From NCBI RefSeq assembly GCF_014645495.1, contig NZ_BMLV01000001.1, positions 124,001 through 188,000 of the forward strand: DNA of 64,000 bases, written 5' to 3'. Positions 33,599 through 43,397 of this stretch are shown piece by piece. Source of the DNA: Cloacibacterium rupense. GTDB taxonomy: Bacteria; Bacteroidota; Bacteroidia; Flavobacteriales; Weeksellaceae. The number at the start of each line of letters is the position of its first letter. The stretch's first letter is position 1. The notes beneath the pieces were generated by a model. That model was not told the origin of the DNA, did not search any database, and saw only the letters and a list, made by a program, of their open reading frames with translations. Made by a program: the position numbers and the translations under genes.

Positions 33599-33827
33599 GG
33601 AAGTAAAAATAAGAAACTTGAACAAAAATTTGCAACATTTTGGCTCACTAAACATCCAAATATTTGGGAAGCTAAAATGCGCAGCTAAATAATCAAAGCC
33701 GATAGTCAGAAAGATTGTCGGCTTTTTTATTTAAGTTTTTTCTGTGAAAGTTTGAAGTAAATCTATTAAAAGTGAACATCTTGCAGGGCTCAAGTCCTGC
33801 AAGGTTTTCTAAAAAACTGAGAAAAAA
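33599..33827 (+). promoter_or_regulatory. purM leader with internal terminator hairpin
   Basis: After the promoter there is a possible 24-codon ORF (TTG 33618 to stop 33690-33692). It is followed by a 10-bp hairpin with T run (33698-33728) and then a CTTGCAGG/CCTGCAAG hairpin (33780-33803) just before purM. The order promoter, short ORF and terminator suggests attenuation, but no codon bias supports a particular signal. Confidence 0.4.
33695..33728 (+). terminator. Terminator hairpin in the purM leader
   Basis: GCCGATAGTC (33698-33707) pairs with GATTGTCGGC (33713-33722) with two G-T pairs, then six T. Confidence 0.8.
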
Positions 33828-34817
33828 ATGAGCAATACGTACAAATCTGCAGGAGTAGACAAAGAAGAAGGTTACAAAACCGTTGATAAAATAAAATCTG
33901 CAGTCGCTGAAACACACAACAAAAATGTATTGAACGGAATTGGCAGTTTCGGAGCATTCTACGAAATTGGAGGGTACAAAAATCCTGTCTTAGTCTCTGG
34001 AACCGATGGTGTAGGAACCAAACTGAAAATTGCTTTAGATACCAAAAAATATGATTCTATTGGGATTGATTGTTTCGCAATGTGTGCCAATGATATCCTT
34101 TGCCATGGTGCTAAACCCCTATTTTTCTTAGATTATTTAGCTTGCGGAAAATTAGACTCTGATGTAGCTGCAGAAATTGTTCTAGGAATGGTAAATGCTT
34201 GTAAAGACAATAATTGTGCTTTAATAGGTGGCGAAACCGCAGAAATGCCTGGTATGTACCAACCTGGGGATTACGACGTGGCTGGTTTCTGTGTAGGTAT
34301 TGTTGAAAAAGACCAAATTATAGACGGTTCTAAAATAAAAAAAGGCGACAAAATCATCGCGCTTCCTAGCTCTGGTTTCCACAGCAATGGTTTCTCTTTG
34401 GTAAGAAAAATTTTCCCTGATTTCAATGAAGAATTCGAAGGTAAACCCATCCACGAAACCCTTTTAGTGCCTACAAGATTGTATTACCAACCTATTCATA
34501 AACTGATGCAAACCGTAGATATTCACGGTATAGCACATATTACTGGCGGTGGTTTAATAGAGAATGTGCCAAGAATTATTTCTGAAGGATTATGCGCAAC
34601 TATTGACACTTCTAAAATCCAAATTCCAAACATCATGCTAGAAGCAGAAAAACGTGGAAATATCGAAAGAATGGAAATGTTCGGAACCTTCAATATGGGC
34701 GTAGGAATGGTAGTGGTAGTAGATGAAAACGAAGCCACCAAAGTTCTAGAAACACTTCCTGATGCCTACGAAATAGGAGAAATTACCGAAAATTCTGAGA
34801 AAATAAATTTATTGTAA
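33828..34817 (+). CDS. purM: Phosphoribosylformylglycinamidine cyclo-ligase (AIR synthetase)
   Basis: 329 residues; makes aminoimidazole ribotide with ATP in purine synthesis. Typical blocks: NGIGSFGAFYEI (about 38), VSGTDGVGTKLKIA (about 56-69), GGETAEMPGMY (about 130), GFHSNGFSLVR (about 183) and HITGGGLIENVPR (about 238). It heads a purM-purN-purH-purD-guaA run on one strand. Confidence 0.97.
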   Translation: MSNTYKSAGVDKEEGYKTVDKIKSAVAETHNKNVLNGIGSFGAFYEIGGYKNPVLVSGTDGVGTKLKIALDTKKYDSIGIDCFAMCANDILCHGAKPLFFLDYLACGKLDSDVAAEIVLGMVNACKDNNCALIGGETAEMPGMYQPGDYDVAGFCVGIVEKDQIIDGSKIKKGDKIIALPSSGFHSNGFSLVRKIFPDFNEEFEGKPIHETLLVPTRLYYQPIHKLMQTVDIHGIAHITGGGLIENVPRIISEGLCATIDTSKIQIPNIMLEAEKRGNIERMEMFGTFNMGVGMVVVVDENEATKVLETLPDAYEIGEITENSEKINLL

Positions 34818-34880
34818 AATGTAAAAAGTATAATGTAGAAAGTAAATTAAGTTGCTTTTTACATTAAACATTGTACAAAA

Positions 34881-35453
34881 ATGAAAAATATAGTCATTCT
34901 AGCTTCTGGTTCTGGTAGTAATCTTCAAAGAATTATCGATTGTATTGACAATGGAGAAATCCCTAACGCTAAAGTAAATTTAGTAGTGGCAGACCGTGAT
35001 TGCTATGCCCTAGAAAGAGCCAAAAATCACAATATCCCTTTTCAACTTATCAAAAGAGGAAAAGATTTTTCTGAAAATTTAGAAAATCTATTGCCCGAAA
35101 ATACAGATTTAATTGTTCTCGCAGGTTTTCTTTCGATTTTAAGTAAAGATTTTTGTGAAAAATACAACGGTAAAATCATCAATATTCACCCAGCACTTTT
35201 GCCAAAATTTGGTGGAAAAGGAATGTGGGGACATCACGTACACGAAGCGGTAATTGAGGCTAAAGAAAAGGAGAGCGGCGCTACTGTTCACTTCGTCACT
35301 TCTGGAATAGACGAAGGTGAAATCATCCTTCAAGGAAAATTTGATATTGATGAAAATGATACTCCCGAAACTCTTGCACAAAAAGTTCACCAAATAGAAT
35401 ATGACATTTTCCCGAAAGCGATTGATTGGGTTTTAAATAAAAGAGTTCCATAG
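34881..35453 (+). CDS. purN: Phosphoribosylglycinamide formyltransferase
   Basis: 190 residues; transfers a formyl group from 10-formyl-THF to GAR. N-terminal ASGSGSNLQRII, then the catalytic Asn-His-Asp arrangement: NIHPALLPKFGGKGMWGHHVHEAVI (about 102-126) and GIDEGEII (about 143, with the catalytic Asp). Complete and 63 bases after purM. Confidence 0.96.
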   Translation: MKNIVILASGSGSNLQRIIDCIDNGEIPNAKVNLVVADRDCYALERAKNHNIPFQLIKRGKDFSENLENLLPENTDLIVLAGFLSILSKDFCEKYNGKIINIHPALLPKFGGKGMWGHHVHEAVIEAKEKESGATVHFVTSGIDEGEIILQGKFDIDENDTPETLAQKVHQIEYDIFPKAIDWVLNKRVP

Positions 35454-35527
35454 GAACAAGCGATTTTAAAGAATTGGAATTGATTCCAATGAGTTGATAA
35501 ATTTTAAATAAAAAGTAATAAATAAAA

Positions 35528-37042
35528 ATGAAGAAAAGAGCATTAATCAGCGTATCAGACAAAAACGGTCTTACTGAATTTGCACAATTTTTAGAACAAA
35601 ACAATTACGAACTGATTTCTACAGGTGGTACGTTCAAGCATCTGAAAGAAGCAGGACTTAATCCCATTCAAATAGATGAGGTAACCAATTTCCCAGAAAT
35701 GCTAGACGGTAGAGTGAAAACCCTTCACCCAAAAGTTCACGGTGGTTTATTGGCTGTTCGTGATAACGAAGAACACATGAAAACCGTTGCTGAACACGAA
35801 ATCGGACTGATTGATATGGTGATTGTCAACCTATATCCTTTCTTCGAAAATGTTAATAAAAATATTTCCCTAGACGAAAAAGTAGAATTCATCGACATAG
35901 GTGGCCCTTCTATGCTTCGTTCTGCAGCTAAAAATTTCAAATCTGTAGCCGTAATTACAGACGTGGCAGATTATGCTTTGGTTCAACAAGAAATCTCAGA
36001 AAACGGAGATTCTACCATAGAAACTCGTAAAAAATTAGCAGGAAAAGTATTCAATCTTACTTCTGCTTATGACGCAGCAATTTCTAAAATGTTGCTAGAC
36101 GAAGAATATCCAACATACCTTAGCGCTTCTTACAAAAAAGTTTCAGACTTGCGCTACGGCGAAAATCCTCACCAATCAGCAGCATACTACGTTTCAACTT
36201 TTGAAAACGGTGCCATGAAGGATTTCGATATTTTAGGAGGCAAAGAACTATCTTTCAATAATCTAAGAGATATGGATTTATGCTGGAAAGTGGTGAATGA
36301 ATTCAAAGACGAAATGGCGTGCTGCGCCGTAAAACATTCTACACCTTGTGGAGTGGCTATCGGAACCACAGCTCTTGAAACATATACCAAAACTTTTGAG
36401 TGTGACCCTGTTTCTATTTTCGGTGGTATCATCGGGATGAATTACAAAGTTGATGCTGCTACTGCAGAAGAACTCAACAAAACTTTCTTAGAAATTGTAA
36501 TGGCAACAGATTTTGATGATGACGCGCTAGAAATTTTAAGAAAGAAAAAGAACCTTAGAATTATCAAAATCAAAAATCCAGTTTCTGATCAACATACTTG
36601 GGTGAAAGTAGATGGCGGAATTTTGGTACAAGACGTAGATGACCAATTTTCTACTGATTTCAAAGTGGTAACTGATGTTCAACCAACCGAAGAGCAGAAA
36701 AAAGCATTATTATTTTCTCAAAGAGTAGTAAAATACGTGAAGTCTAATGCCATTGTAGTTTCTAACGGAATTCAAGCCTTCGGAATTGGCGGTGGACAAG
36801 TCAACAGAATTTGGGCTACCGAACAAGCAATTTCTAGAGCTAAGGAGAAGTTTTCTGGCGATTTAGTTCTTGCTTCAGACGCGTTTTTCCCTTTCAGAGA
36901 TGTGGTAGATTTCTGCGCTCAACAAGGCATCACCGCAATTGTACAGCCTGGCGGTTCAGTCAAAGATGCAGACTCTATCGCAGCTGCTAATGAACATGGC
37001 ATCCCAATGATGTTTACAGGAATGAGACATTTCTTGCATTAA
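35528..37042 (+). CDS. purH: Bifunctional AICAR transformylase/IMP cyclohydrolase
   Basis: 504 residues; the last two steps to IMP. The N-terminal MGS-like cyclohydrolase domain shows [18 protein letters not shown] and [16 protein letters not shown] (about 58-73). The transformylase domain carries [13 protein letters not shown] (about 203) and the KHSTPCGVA segment with its catalytic Lys-His (about 265). Homologues are commonly 505-525 residues. Confidence 0.97.
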   Translation: MKKRALISVSDKNGLTEFAQFLEQNNYELISTGGTFKHLKEAGLNPIQIDEVTNFPEMLDGRVKTLHPKVHGGLLAVRDNEEHMKTVAEHEIGLIDMVIVNLYPFFENVNKNISLDEKVEFIDIGGPSMLRSAAKNFKSVAVITDVADYALVQQEISENGDSTIETRKKLAGKVFNLTSAYDAAISKMLLDEEYPTYLSASYKKVSDLRYGENPHQSAAYYVSTFENGAMKDFDILGGKELSFNNLRDMDLCWKVVNEFKDEMACCAVKHSTPCGVAIGTTALETYTKTFECDPVSIFGGIIGMNYKVDAATAEELNKTFLEIVMATDFDDDALEILRKKKNLRIIKIKNPVSDQHTWVKVDGGILVQDVDDQFSTDFKVVTDVQPTEEQKKALLFSQRVVKYVKSNAIVVSNGIQAFGIGGGQVNRIWATEQAISRAKEKFSGDLVLASDAFFPFRDVVDFCAQQGITAIVQPGGSVKDADSIAAANEHGIPMMFTGMRHFLH

Positions 37043-37051
37043 TTAAGAAAA

Positions 37052-37095
37052 TTTTCAAACGAAATCAAACAATTGCAAACCACATCAAACAAATT
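37052..37095 (+). repeat. TCAAAC short repeat upstream of purD
   Basis: Four degenerate (A)TCAAACnnn units between purH and purD, of the same type as the one before ilvC. Confidence 0.6.
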
Positions 37096-37135
37096 CGTAA
37101 ATTTGTATTAGACCAATTTACTAACGACTAATAAG

Positions 37136-38374
37136 ATGAAAGTATTAATTATAGGAAACGGCGGTAGAGAATCTGCAGTTGCCAAAAAACTAGCTCACGA
37201 CAAAAGAATTTCTCAGTTGTATTTCGCCAAAGGAAATGCCACTACTGAAACTCTAGGAAAAAACCTCCCTTTTGATGATATCGCTCAGTTGAGAGATTTC
37301 GCCATCAAAGAACAAATAGATTTTACTTTTGTAGGCCCAGAATTACCTTTGGTAAACGGAATTGTAGATGAATTTCAAAAACATAATCTCAAGATTTTTG
37401 GCCCTACCAAACGTGCTGCAGATTTAGAAGGCAGCAAAGCCTATTCTAAGAAATTTATGCTACAAAACGGCGTTAGAACCGCCAAAGCAGAGATTTTTGA
37501 TTCTTACACATTAGCCAAAGAATATGTGCAAAATCAAAAATATCCATTGGTTATCAAAGCAAGTGGTCTTGCTGCCGGAAAAGGCGTAGTAATTTGCGAA
37601 GATGTAGAACACGCAGAAGCTACCCTTCGCCAATTTATGATTGATAAAATCTTTGGCGATGCAGGCATCAAAGTCGTGGTAGAACAATTCCTTAAAGGTT
37701 TCGAAGCTTCTGTTATCGCTTTCTGGAACGGCAAAAAAGCTTTTCCTTGTGTATCTGCCAAAGACTATAAAAAAATAGGAAATCACGATAAAGGACTTAA
37801 CACCGGTGGTATGGGTACAGTAGCGCCTAGTCCAGAATTCACCGCAGAACATTTTGCAGATTTCCAAAAAAATATCCTAGAACCTACTGCAAAAGGCATC
37901 AAAGACAATGCCCTCAATTTCGTAGGATTTATTTTCTTCGGCGTTTTGGTCGAAAATAATGAATGCTACCTTCTAGAATACAACATGAGACTAGGTGACC
38001 CAGAAACTCAGGTAATTATGGCTCTCCTAGAAAGCAACCTTTATGATGTAGTGGCAGATTGTTTCAGAGGTAATGAACTTGACCTTAAGTTTTCTGATAA
38101 AAAAGCCGTTTGCTTGGTCATGACTTCTGGTGGTTACCCTGGTAACTACGAAGTAGGCTACGAAATTACCGGCCTAGATAAAGTAAAAGATAGTGAGGTA
38201 CTTTTTGCTGGGGCAGAAATCCAACACGGTAAAATAGTGACCAATGGTGGTAGAGTCCTCAATATTGTGGCAACAGGAGACACCTATCAAGAAGCCAGAA
38301 AAAAAGTGTACCAAGATGCCAAAACTTTGCATTTTGATTACGCATATTACAGAGAAGACATCGGGAATTTCTAG
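37136..38374 (+). CDS. purD: Phosphoribosylamine-glycine ligase (GAR synthetase)
   Basis: 412 residues, ATP-grasp enzyme. It starts KVLIIGNGGRESAVAKKLA and carries FVGPELPLVNGIVD (about 63), KASGLAAGKGV (about 140-150), the GD-x-GIKVVVEQFLKGFEAS block and EYNMRLGDPETQVIMALL (about 281-298) with the metal ligands. It acts before PurN in the pathway. Nine bases after its stop begins a GC-rich repeat element. Confidence 0.97.
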   Translation: MKVLIIGNGGRESAVAKKLAHDKRISQLYFAKGNATTETLGKNLPFDDIAQLRDFAIKEQIDFTFVGPELPLVNGIVDEFQKHNLKIFGPTKRAADLEGSKAYSKKFMLQNGVRTAKAEIFDSYTLAKEYVQNQKYPLVIKASGLAAGKGVVICEDVEHAEATLRQFMIDKIFGDAGIKVVVEQFLKGFEASVIAFWNGKKAFPCVSAKDYKKIGNHDKGLNTGGMGTVAPSPEFTAEHFADFQKNILEPTAKGIKDNALNFVGFIFFGVLVENNECYLLEYNMRLGDPETQVIMALLESNLYDVVADCFRGNELDLKFSDKKAVCLVMTSGGYPGNYEVGYEITGLDKVKDSEVLFAGAEIQHGKIVTNGGRVLNIVATGDTYQEARKKVYQDAKTLHFDYAYYREDIGNF

Positions 38375-38382
38375 AATTTTTA

Positions 38383-38470
38383 GAAGCTACTCCCGCTTTC
38401 CGCTCTTACTCCTCGCTCCATTGCCATGGCCTATGCTTGCTGTGGGGTAACCGCTGCAATCGGGGCTAGT
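38383..38470 (+). repeat. GC-rich CCCGCT...ATCGGGGCT element, copy 2
   Basis: It shares GAAGCT-nn-TCCCGCT-TTCCGCTC and CCGCT-GCAATCGGGGCTA with 17591-17692. The middle is different. Confidence 0.7.
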
Positions 38471-38504
38471 TACATTTAGAAATATTAATTGATAGATTTT
38501 TTAA

Positions 38505-38595
38505 CATCAAACATCAAACATCAAACATTATCAATCATCAATCATCAATCATCAATCATCCATCATCCATAATCAAACATCCATCATCAAACAAT
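38505..38595 (+). repeat. CATCAAA/CATCAAT/CATCCAT heptamer repeat before guaA
   Basis: About twelve 7-base units in a row, drifting from CATCAAA through CATCAAT to CATCCAT, ending just before the guaA start. Confidence 0.85.
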
Positions 38596-38600
38596 AAAAA

Positions 38601-40130
38601 ATGAATAACGGTATCATCATCTTAGACTTCGGTTCTCAATACAACCAACTCATCGCAAGACGAGTTCGCGAATTGGGAGTATATTCCGAAGTTTTACCTT
38701 TCAATACACCTTTAGCAGAAATTTTAGACAAAAAACCAGTCGGTATTATCCTTTCTGGTGGACCTAGCTCTGTAAACGCAGAAGACGCCCATTTAGTAGA
38801 AAAATCGCTTTTCGAAGCGGGTATCCCTGTTCTGGGAATTTGCTACGGCATGCAACTCACCACTCATGTCTTGGGCGGAAAAGTGAAAAAAGGCGTAAAA
38901 GGAGAATACGGAAAAGCCAATCTGCATATCGACAAAACCTCAAAACTTTTTGAAGGCGTTTCTACAGATTCCATCGTTTGGATGAGCCATTTCGACGAGG
39001 TAGAAGTAGTGCCTCAAGGTTTCGAAATCAATGCCAAAACAGACGTTATCTCTGCCATTTCTAACGAAGCTCAGAATATCTACTGTGTGCAGTTTCATCC
39101 AGAAGTTTCACATTCTGAAGAAGGTTCTAAAATGCTAGAAAATTTCGTTTTCGGAATTTGTAATGCAGAAAAAAACTGGAAACTTACCAATTATATCGAA
39201 AAAACAGTAGCCGAAATCCGCGAAAAAGTAGGAAACGAAAAAGTAATTCTTGGCCTATCTGGTGGGGTAGACTCTTCCGTAGCGGCAGTGCTTATTCATA
39301 AAGCTATTGGCGACCAATTACAATGTATTTTTGTAGATACCGGTTTGCTGAGAAAAGATGAAGGCAAAAAAGTAATGGAAAATTATGGAGAACATTTCCA
39401 TATGAACATTAAAATGATTGACGCTTCTGAAAGATTTTTATCTAAATTAGCTGGTGTTTCAGACCCAGAACAAAAACGCAAAATCATCGGAAACGAATTC
39501 GTTCATGTCTTTGATGAAGAATCTCATAAAATTGAAGGCGCAAAATTCTTAGCCCAAGGTACCATTTATCCAGATGTTATAGAATCTCAATCGGTAAAAG
39601 GACCTTCTGCAGTGATAAAATCTCACCATAATGTAGGAGGCTTACCAGAAGAAATGAAAATGGAACTGCTAGAACCATTGCGCGAATTGTTTAAAGATGA
39701 GGTAAGAAGAGTAGGAGAAGAACTAGGAATTCCGCATCATTTGGTGTACAGACATCCTTTCCCTGGTCCAGGTTTAGGAATCAGAATTCTTGGCGAAGTG
39801 GATGAAGAAAAAGTGAAAATCTTACAAGAAGCAGACGATATCTTCATAGAAGAATTGTATAAAAATGATTTGTACGAAAAAGTTTCTCAAGCTTTTGTAG
39901 TCCTTCTTCCTGTAAAATCTGTTGGGGTAATGGGCGACGAAAGAACCTATGAATACACCGCAGTAGTTCGTTCTGCCAATACCATCGATTTTATGACGGC
40001 AACATGGAGCAAACTTCCTTATGAATTCCTAGAATTGGTTTCTAACAGAATCATCAACGAAGTCAGAGGCATCAACCGTGTAACCTACGATATTTCTAGC
40101 AAACCACCTGCAACGATAGAATGGGAATAA
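38601..40130 (+). CDS. guaA: GMP synthase (glutamine-hydrolysing)
   Basis: 509 residues; converts XMP to GMP. The class I amidotransferase domain carries Cys81 in GICYGMQ and His166-Pro-Glu168 in [11 protein letters not shown]. The ATP pyrophosphatase P-loop is [16 protein letters not shown] (about 217-232), and the C-terminal dimerisation domain ends [17 protein letters not shown], the invariant GuaA terminus. It closes the purine gene run. Confidence 0.98.
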   Translation: MNNGIIILDFGSQYNQLIARRVRELGVYSEVLPFNTPLAEILDKKPVGIILSGGPSSVNAEDAHLVEKSLFEAGIPVLGICYGMQLTTHVLGGKVKKGVKGEYGKANLHIDKTSKLFEGVSTDSIVWMSHFDEVEVVPQGFEINAKTDVISAISNEAQNIYCVQFHPEVSHSEEGSKMLENFVFGICNAEKNWKLTNYIEKTVAEIREKVGNEKVILGLSGGVDSSVAAVLIHKAIGDQLQCIFVDTGLLRKDEGKKVMENYGEHFHMNIKMIDASERFLSKLAGVSDPEQKRKIIGNEFVHVFDEESHKIEGAKFLAQGTIYPDVIESQSVKGPSAVIKSHHNVGGLPEEMKMELLEPLRELFKDEVRRVGEELGIPHHLVYRHPFPGPGLGIRILGEVDEEKVKILQEADDIFIEELYKNDLYEKVSQAFVVLLPVKSVGVMGDERTYEYTAVVRSANTIDFMTATWSKLPYEFLELVSNRIINEVRGINRVTYDISSKPPATIEWE

Positions 40131-40135
40131 AAATT

Positions 40136-40169
40136 AAAAGCTGTTTCAGAAATTTGAAACAGCTTTTTT
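40136..40169 (+). terminator. Terminator of guaA
   Basis: Perfect 13-bp stem AAAAGCTGTTTCA (40136-40148) with 40155-40167, then T residues. Confidence 0.9.
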
Positions 40170-40399
40170 ATTTTAAGATATTCCTTGGATTGCAAGAGAA
40201 TCAAAATCTGACTCGTTAAAACATCTACTATAAAAAATACTTCTCCAATATCTGCTCCATAGGTGCAGAAGGTCTGTAAAATATTAGAAGTCCCATAAAT
40301 TGTGCGCTCCGTAGGTGCGCTACGTCTTTACAATAAATTTAAAATTTTAAATAATGATTAAAACAAAATTTCGTTAGAATTTTAAACAACTAAATTTTT

Positions 40400-41044
40400 A
40401 TGAAACTATTAATCAATATTATTATTTCAATACTTTTTCTTAACTGCAATCAAGCCAATGAAAATATTTCTAGAACGATTCTAGAATCCAATAAGACTGA
40501 CCTTAAACCACAAAAAGACCATAAAAGAATTGCCAAAAAAGCTCAGGAAGCCTTCTTGTTTTGTGAAAATCAAAAAATGAATACTGATTTTTGTATTTTA
40601 ATAGATATGAGTATTCATTCTGGACTTAATAGATTTTATATTTGGGATTTTAATAAAAAGCAAATCACAAATGAATATCTTGTTGGTCACGGCTGTGGCC
40701 TAAATTCTTGGTCTAAAACAGATAGTAAAGACAGTCCTAAATTTAGTAATGAAGATGGAAGCCATCTATCCTCATTAGGAAAATATAAAATCGGGGAGAG
40801 AGGTTACAGCCAATGGGGAATTCATGTTAAATATCTGCTTCATGGTTTAGAAGATACCAATAACAATGCTTTAAAAAGAATAATTGTATTGCATTCTTGG
40901 AGCGAAATGAGTAATTCTGAAGTTTATCCAGAAGGTAGTCCAGAAGGTTGGGGTTGCCCAACGGTTTCTAATGAAGCAATGAAAATCATAGATGAAAAAT
41001 TAAAAAATACAAATAAACCTGTTTTGCTTTGGATTTTTAATTAA
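40400..41044 (+). CDS. Murein L,D-transpeptidase catalytic domain protein (YkuD_2 type)
   Basis: 214 residues with an N-terminal hydrophobic signal ending FLNC, perhaps a lipoprotein. The catalytic region is HSWSEMSNSEVYPEGSPEGWGCPTVSNEAM (about 172-201), containing the conserved His and the SxGWGCPTVS Cys of the YkuD_2 family. Upstream, YIWDFNKKQITNEYLVGHGCG fits the beta-strands of this fold. It would make or trim 3-3 peptidoglycan crosslinks in the envelope. Confidence 0.85.
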   Translation: MKLLINIIISILFLNCNQANENISRTILESNKTDLKPQKDHKRIAKKAQEAFLFCENQKMNTDFCILIDMSIHSGLNRFYIWDFNKKQITNEYLVGHGCGLNSWSKTDSKDSPKFSNEDGSHLSSLGKYKIGERGYSQWGIHVKYLLHGLEDTNNNALKRIIVLHSWSEMSNSEVYPEGSPEGWGCPTVSNEAMKIIDEKLKNTNKPVLLWIFN

Positions 41045-41089
41045 TACTTGATTTTTTTTATTAATTTTAAATCTTAAATAAAACATCCG

Positions 41090-41599
41090 ATGAAAAAACT
41101 ATTACTATTCAATTTATTTCTATTATTTGTCACTTTATCTGCCCAAAAATCAGAAACCAATGGCATTCTAGGAGATTACAACGGAGACGGCAAAAAAGAA
41201 TATGCCTATTCTAAAGTGTCAGATTGCTCAGACGATTGCTCGGGCAAATGCATGACTACAGTATATTTCAGTGATGAAAATTTAAAACCATTCACCATGC
41301 AAAATGCTAAAAATGGTGACTTGTATAACCTCAAAGACCTGAACGACGATGGAAAAGATGAACTGGGTTTTTATCCCAATTGGTGCTCCAGTTGTTGGTT
41401 ATCTTTCTATGTGTATACTTTTAAACAAAACGAATTCAAATATTTAGTTGACCCTATCGCTACCCATTGCATCCAATGGAATGATGATGACAAACTACCA
41501 ATTGAAAAAAGTAAAAAAGGTTATGTAAAAATCACCACCAGCGTTTCTAAAAATAATGACATAAAAACCGTTTCAAAATTGGTGAAAATTAAAAACTAG
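41090..41599 (+). CDS. Secreted protein with two FG-GAP-like calcium loops
   Basis: 169 residues, signal peptide (1-18, TLSAQ). Two Asp-rich loops, DYNGDGKKEY (about 28) and DLNDDGKDEL (about 82), look like calcium-binding FG-GAP or dockerin-type loops. Cysteine pairs CSDDCSGKC and CSSC suggest disulfides. No catalytic motif. It follows the transpeptidase gene by 45 bases and may be co-expressed. Function unknown. Confidence 0.7.
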   Translation: MKKLLLFNLFLLFVTLSAQKSETNGILGDYNGDGKKEYAYSKVSDCSDDCSGKCMTTVYFSDENLKPFTMQNAKNGDLYNLKDLNDDGKDELGFYPNWCSSCWLSFYVYTFKQNEFKYLVDPIATHCIQWNDDDKLPIEKSKKGYVKITTSVSKNNDIKTVSKLVKIKN

Positions 41600-41801
41600 A
41601 ATCATTTCTATTTTAAACAATTGATAAACATCACCAGATGTTTCTTAGTGCACTCAAAAACCCAAAGCAAGTCAAAAAAACTTTGCGAACTTTGTGTTAA
41701 AATTTTTCAATGAACACCCAAATGAAATCAAAAATCTCCACGAACTTTGCAGAATAAAACCCCCATTTTTCCATAAATATTGAAAATCAGTTCAGAAATC
41801 G

Positions 41802-41809
41802 TACTTTTG
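41802..41809 (+). promoter_or_regulatory. Promoter -7 element TACTTTTG, four bases before the helicase ATG
   Basis: TAnnTTTG match followed by CAAA and ATG; it implies a very short or absent 5' leader. Confidence 0.55.
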
Positions 41810-41813
41810 CAAA

Positions 41814-43169
41814 ATGGAAAAACCAACATTCGCAGATTTTGATTTACCAAAACAGCTCAATTCGGCTTTAGAAAAACTAGGAATTTCTGAGCCAACTCCT
41901 ATTCAGTTAAAGTCTTTTTCGCCCATCATGTCCGGAAAAGATGTCATGGGAATTGCTCAAACTGGTACCGGTAAAACATTAGCGTATCTCTTACCCGTTC
42001 TTAAAACTTGGAAATTCAATAAAAATGGAAGTCCAACGGTTTTAATCCTAGTGCCAACTCGTGAGTTGGTGGTACAAGTGGCCGAAGTGCTAGAAAAATT
42101 AACCGATGAAATGTCGGCTAGAGTGCTCGGAGTTTACGGTGGAGTAAATATCAATACTCAAAAATTGTTGGTGTACGAAGGAGTAGATATTTTGGTAGGA
42201 ACTCCTGGTAGAGTGATGGATTTAATGAAAGATGCCGTTCTTAACCTTAAAGATTTAAAAAAACTCATCATCGATGAATTCGACGAAATGCTTTCCCTTG
42301 GTTTCAGACGCCAACTAGAAGATATTTTTACCATGATGAGCGAACGCAGACAAAACATCCTTTTTTCTGCTACCATGACAGACGAAGTAGATGCTATGCT
42401 AGAAGAATATTTCAAAAATCCTCAAGAAATTTCTTTGGCAAGAAGCGGAACTCCTCTAGAAAAAATTGCTCAAAATGCCATTCCTGTCAAGAATTTTAAT
42501 ACCAAATTAAATCTATTGGTTCACTTGCTGAGAACGGATGCCGATTTTGAAAAAATTCTAATCTTTGCCAATAATAAAAAACACGCCGATTTAATTTTTG
42601 AAAAAATTGACGAAGAATTCCCTGGTGAATTTGGAGTCATTCACTCCAATAAATCTCAAAATTTCAGACTAAGAACCATGAAGTCTTTCTCTGATAATGA
42701 ATTGAGAGGAATTATCACTACAGATGTTATGGCGCGTGGTCTTGATATTCCAGATGTTTCTCACGTTTTTAACTTTGAAATCCCAGAAATTCAGGAACAA
42801 TACATCCACAGAATTGGTAGAACGGGTAGAGCAGACAAAGAGGGGATTGCCATTTCTTTTTACACTCCGAAAGAAGAAGAGCGTTTCATAGAACTAGAAA
42901 TGTTCATGAACAAAGAGGTGAAAAGATTAGAATTTCCGGATGAAGTAAAAATTTCTGAGGTGAAAATTCCTGCAGAAAGAGAAGTGGTGAAAATGAAAAA
43001 TCCTGTTCAGTACAAAAAGATAGAACCAGGCTCTGCTTTCCACGAGAAAAAAGATAAAAATAAAAAAATCAATCTTGGCGGACCAAGCAAACGTAAACCG
43101 CCAAAAACTAAACCTGCCAATAGAGCACAAGCGAAAGCAAAATCTATCGCCAAAAGAAAAAAGAAATAA
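41814..43169 (+). CDS. DEAD-box RNA helicase
   Basis: 451 residues. Motifs in order: Q motif PTPIQLKSF, motif I AQTGTGKT (about 45-52), Ia PTRELVVQ, Ib TPGRV, motif II DEFD at 154-157 (Phe in place of the usual Ala), motif III SATM, IV IFANN, V TDVMARGLDIPDV and VI HRIGRTGR. The C-terminal 60 residues are a very basic, Lys-rich tail that would bind RNA. Probably acts in ribosome assembly or RNA decay. Confidence 0.95.
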   Translation: MEKPTFADFDLPKQLNSALEKLGISEPTPIQLKSFSPIMSGKDVMGIAQTGTGKTLAYLLPVLKTWKFNKNGSPTVLILVPTRELVVQVAEVLEKLTDEMSARVLGVYGGVNINTQKLLVYEGVDILVGTPGRVMDLMKDAVLNLKDLKKLIIDEFDEMLSLGFRRQLEDIFTMMSERRQNILFSATMTDEVDAMLEEYFKNPQEISLARSGTPLEKIAQNAIPVKNFNTKLNLLVHLLRTDADFEKILIFANNKKHADLIFEKIDEEFPGEFGVIHSNKSQNFRLRTMKSFSDNELRGIITTDVMARGLDIPDVSHVFNFEIPEIQEQYIHRIGRTGRADKEGIAISFYTPKEEERFIELEMFMNKEVKRLEFPDEVKISEVKIPAEREVVKMKNPVQYKKIEPGSAFHEKKDKNKKINLGGPSKRKPPKTKPANRAQAKAKSIAKRKKK

Positions 43170-43233
43170 ATTTTAATCTATATTTTATGGATTAAAATTT
43201 TCATAAATAATTCTATAAAATTACTGAATTGAT

Positions 43234-43267
43234 AAGCTATTTCAAAAAAGATTGAAATAGCTTTTTT
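43234..43267 (+). terminator. Terminator of the helicase gene
   Basis: Perfect 12-bp stem AAGCTATTTCAA/TTGAAATAGCTT, then T run. Confidence 0.9.
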
Positions 43268-43327
43268 ATATGGAGAATCATTCTTTCTATCAATGGAATT
43301 TTATGTGAAAAATTCAACCTTTTCAAT

Positions 43328-43335
43328 ACTTTTGT
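43328..43335 (+). promoter_or_regulatory. Promoter -7 element TACTTTTG for cydAB
   Basis: TAnnTTTG match 62 bases before the cydA ATG. Confidence 0.55.
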
Positions 43336-43397
43336 TCAAATTTTCAGGGTTCCTAAATAAATATCTCACCCTCATTTAGACCAAAATTGTTAAAAAG

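Noticed and set aside
38244-38450. 68-residue plus-strand ORF at the end of purD
   Set aside because: It is out of frame with purD and its C-terminus is the GC-rich repeat.
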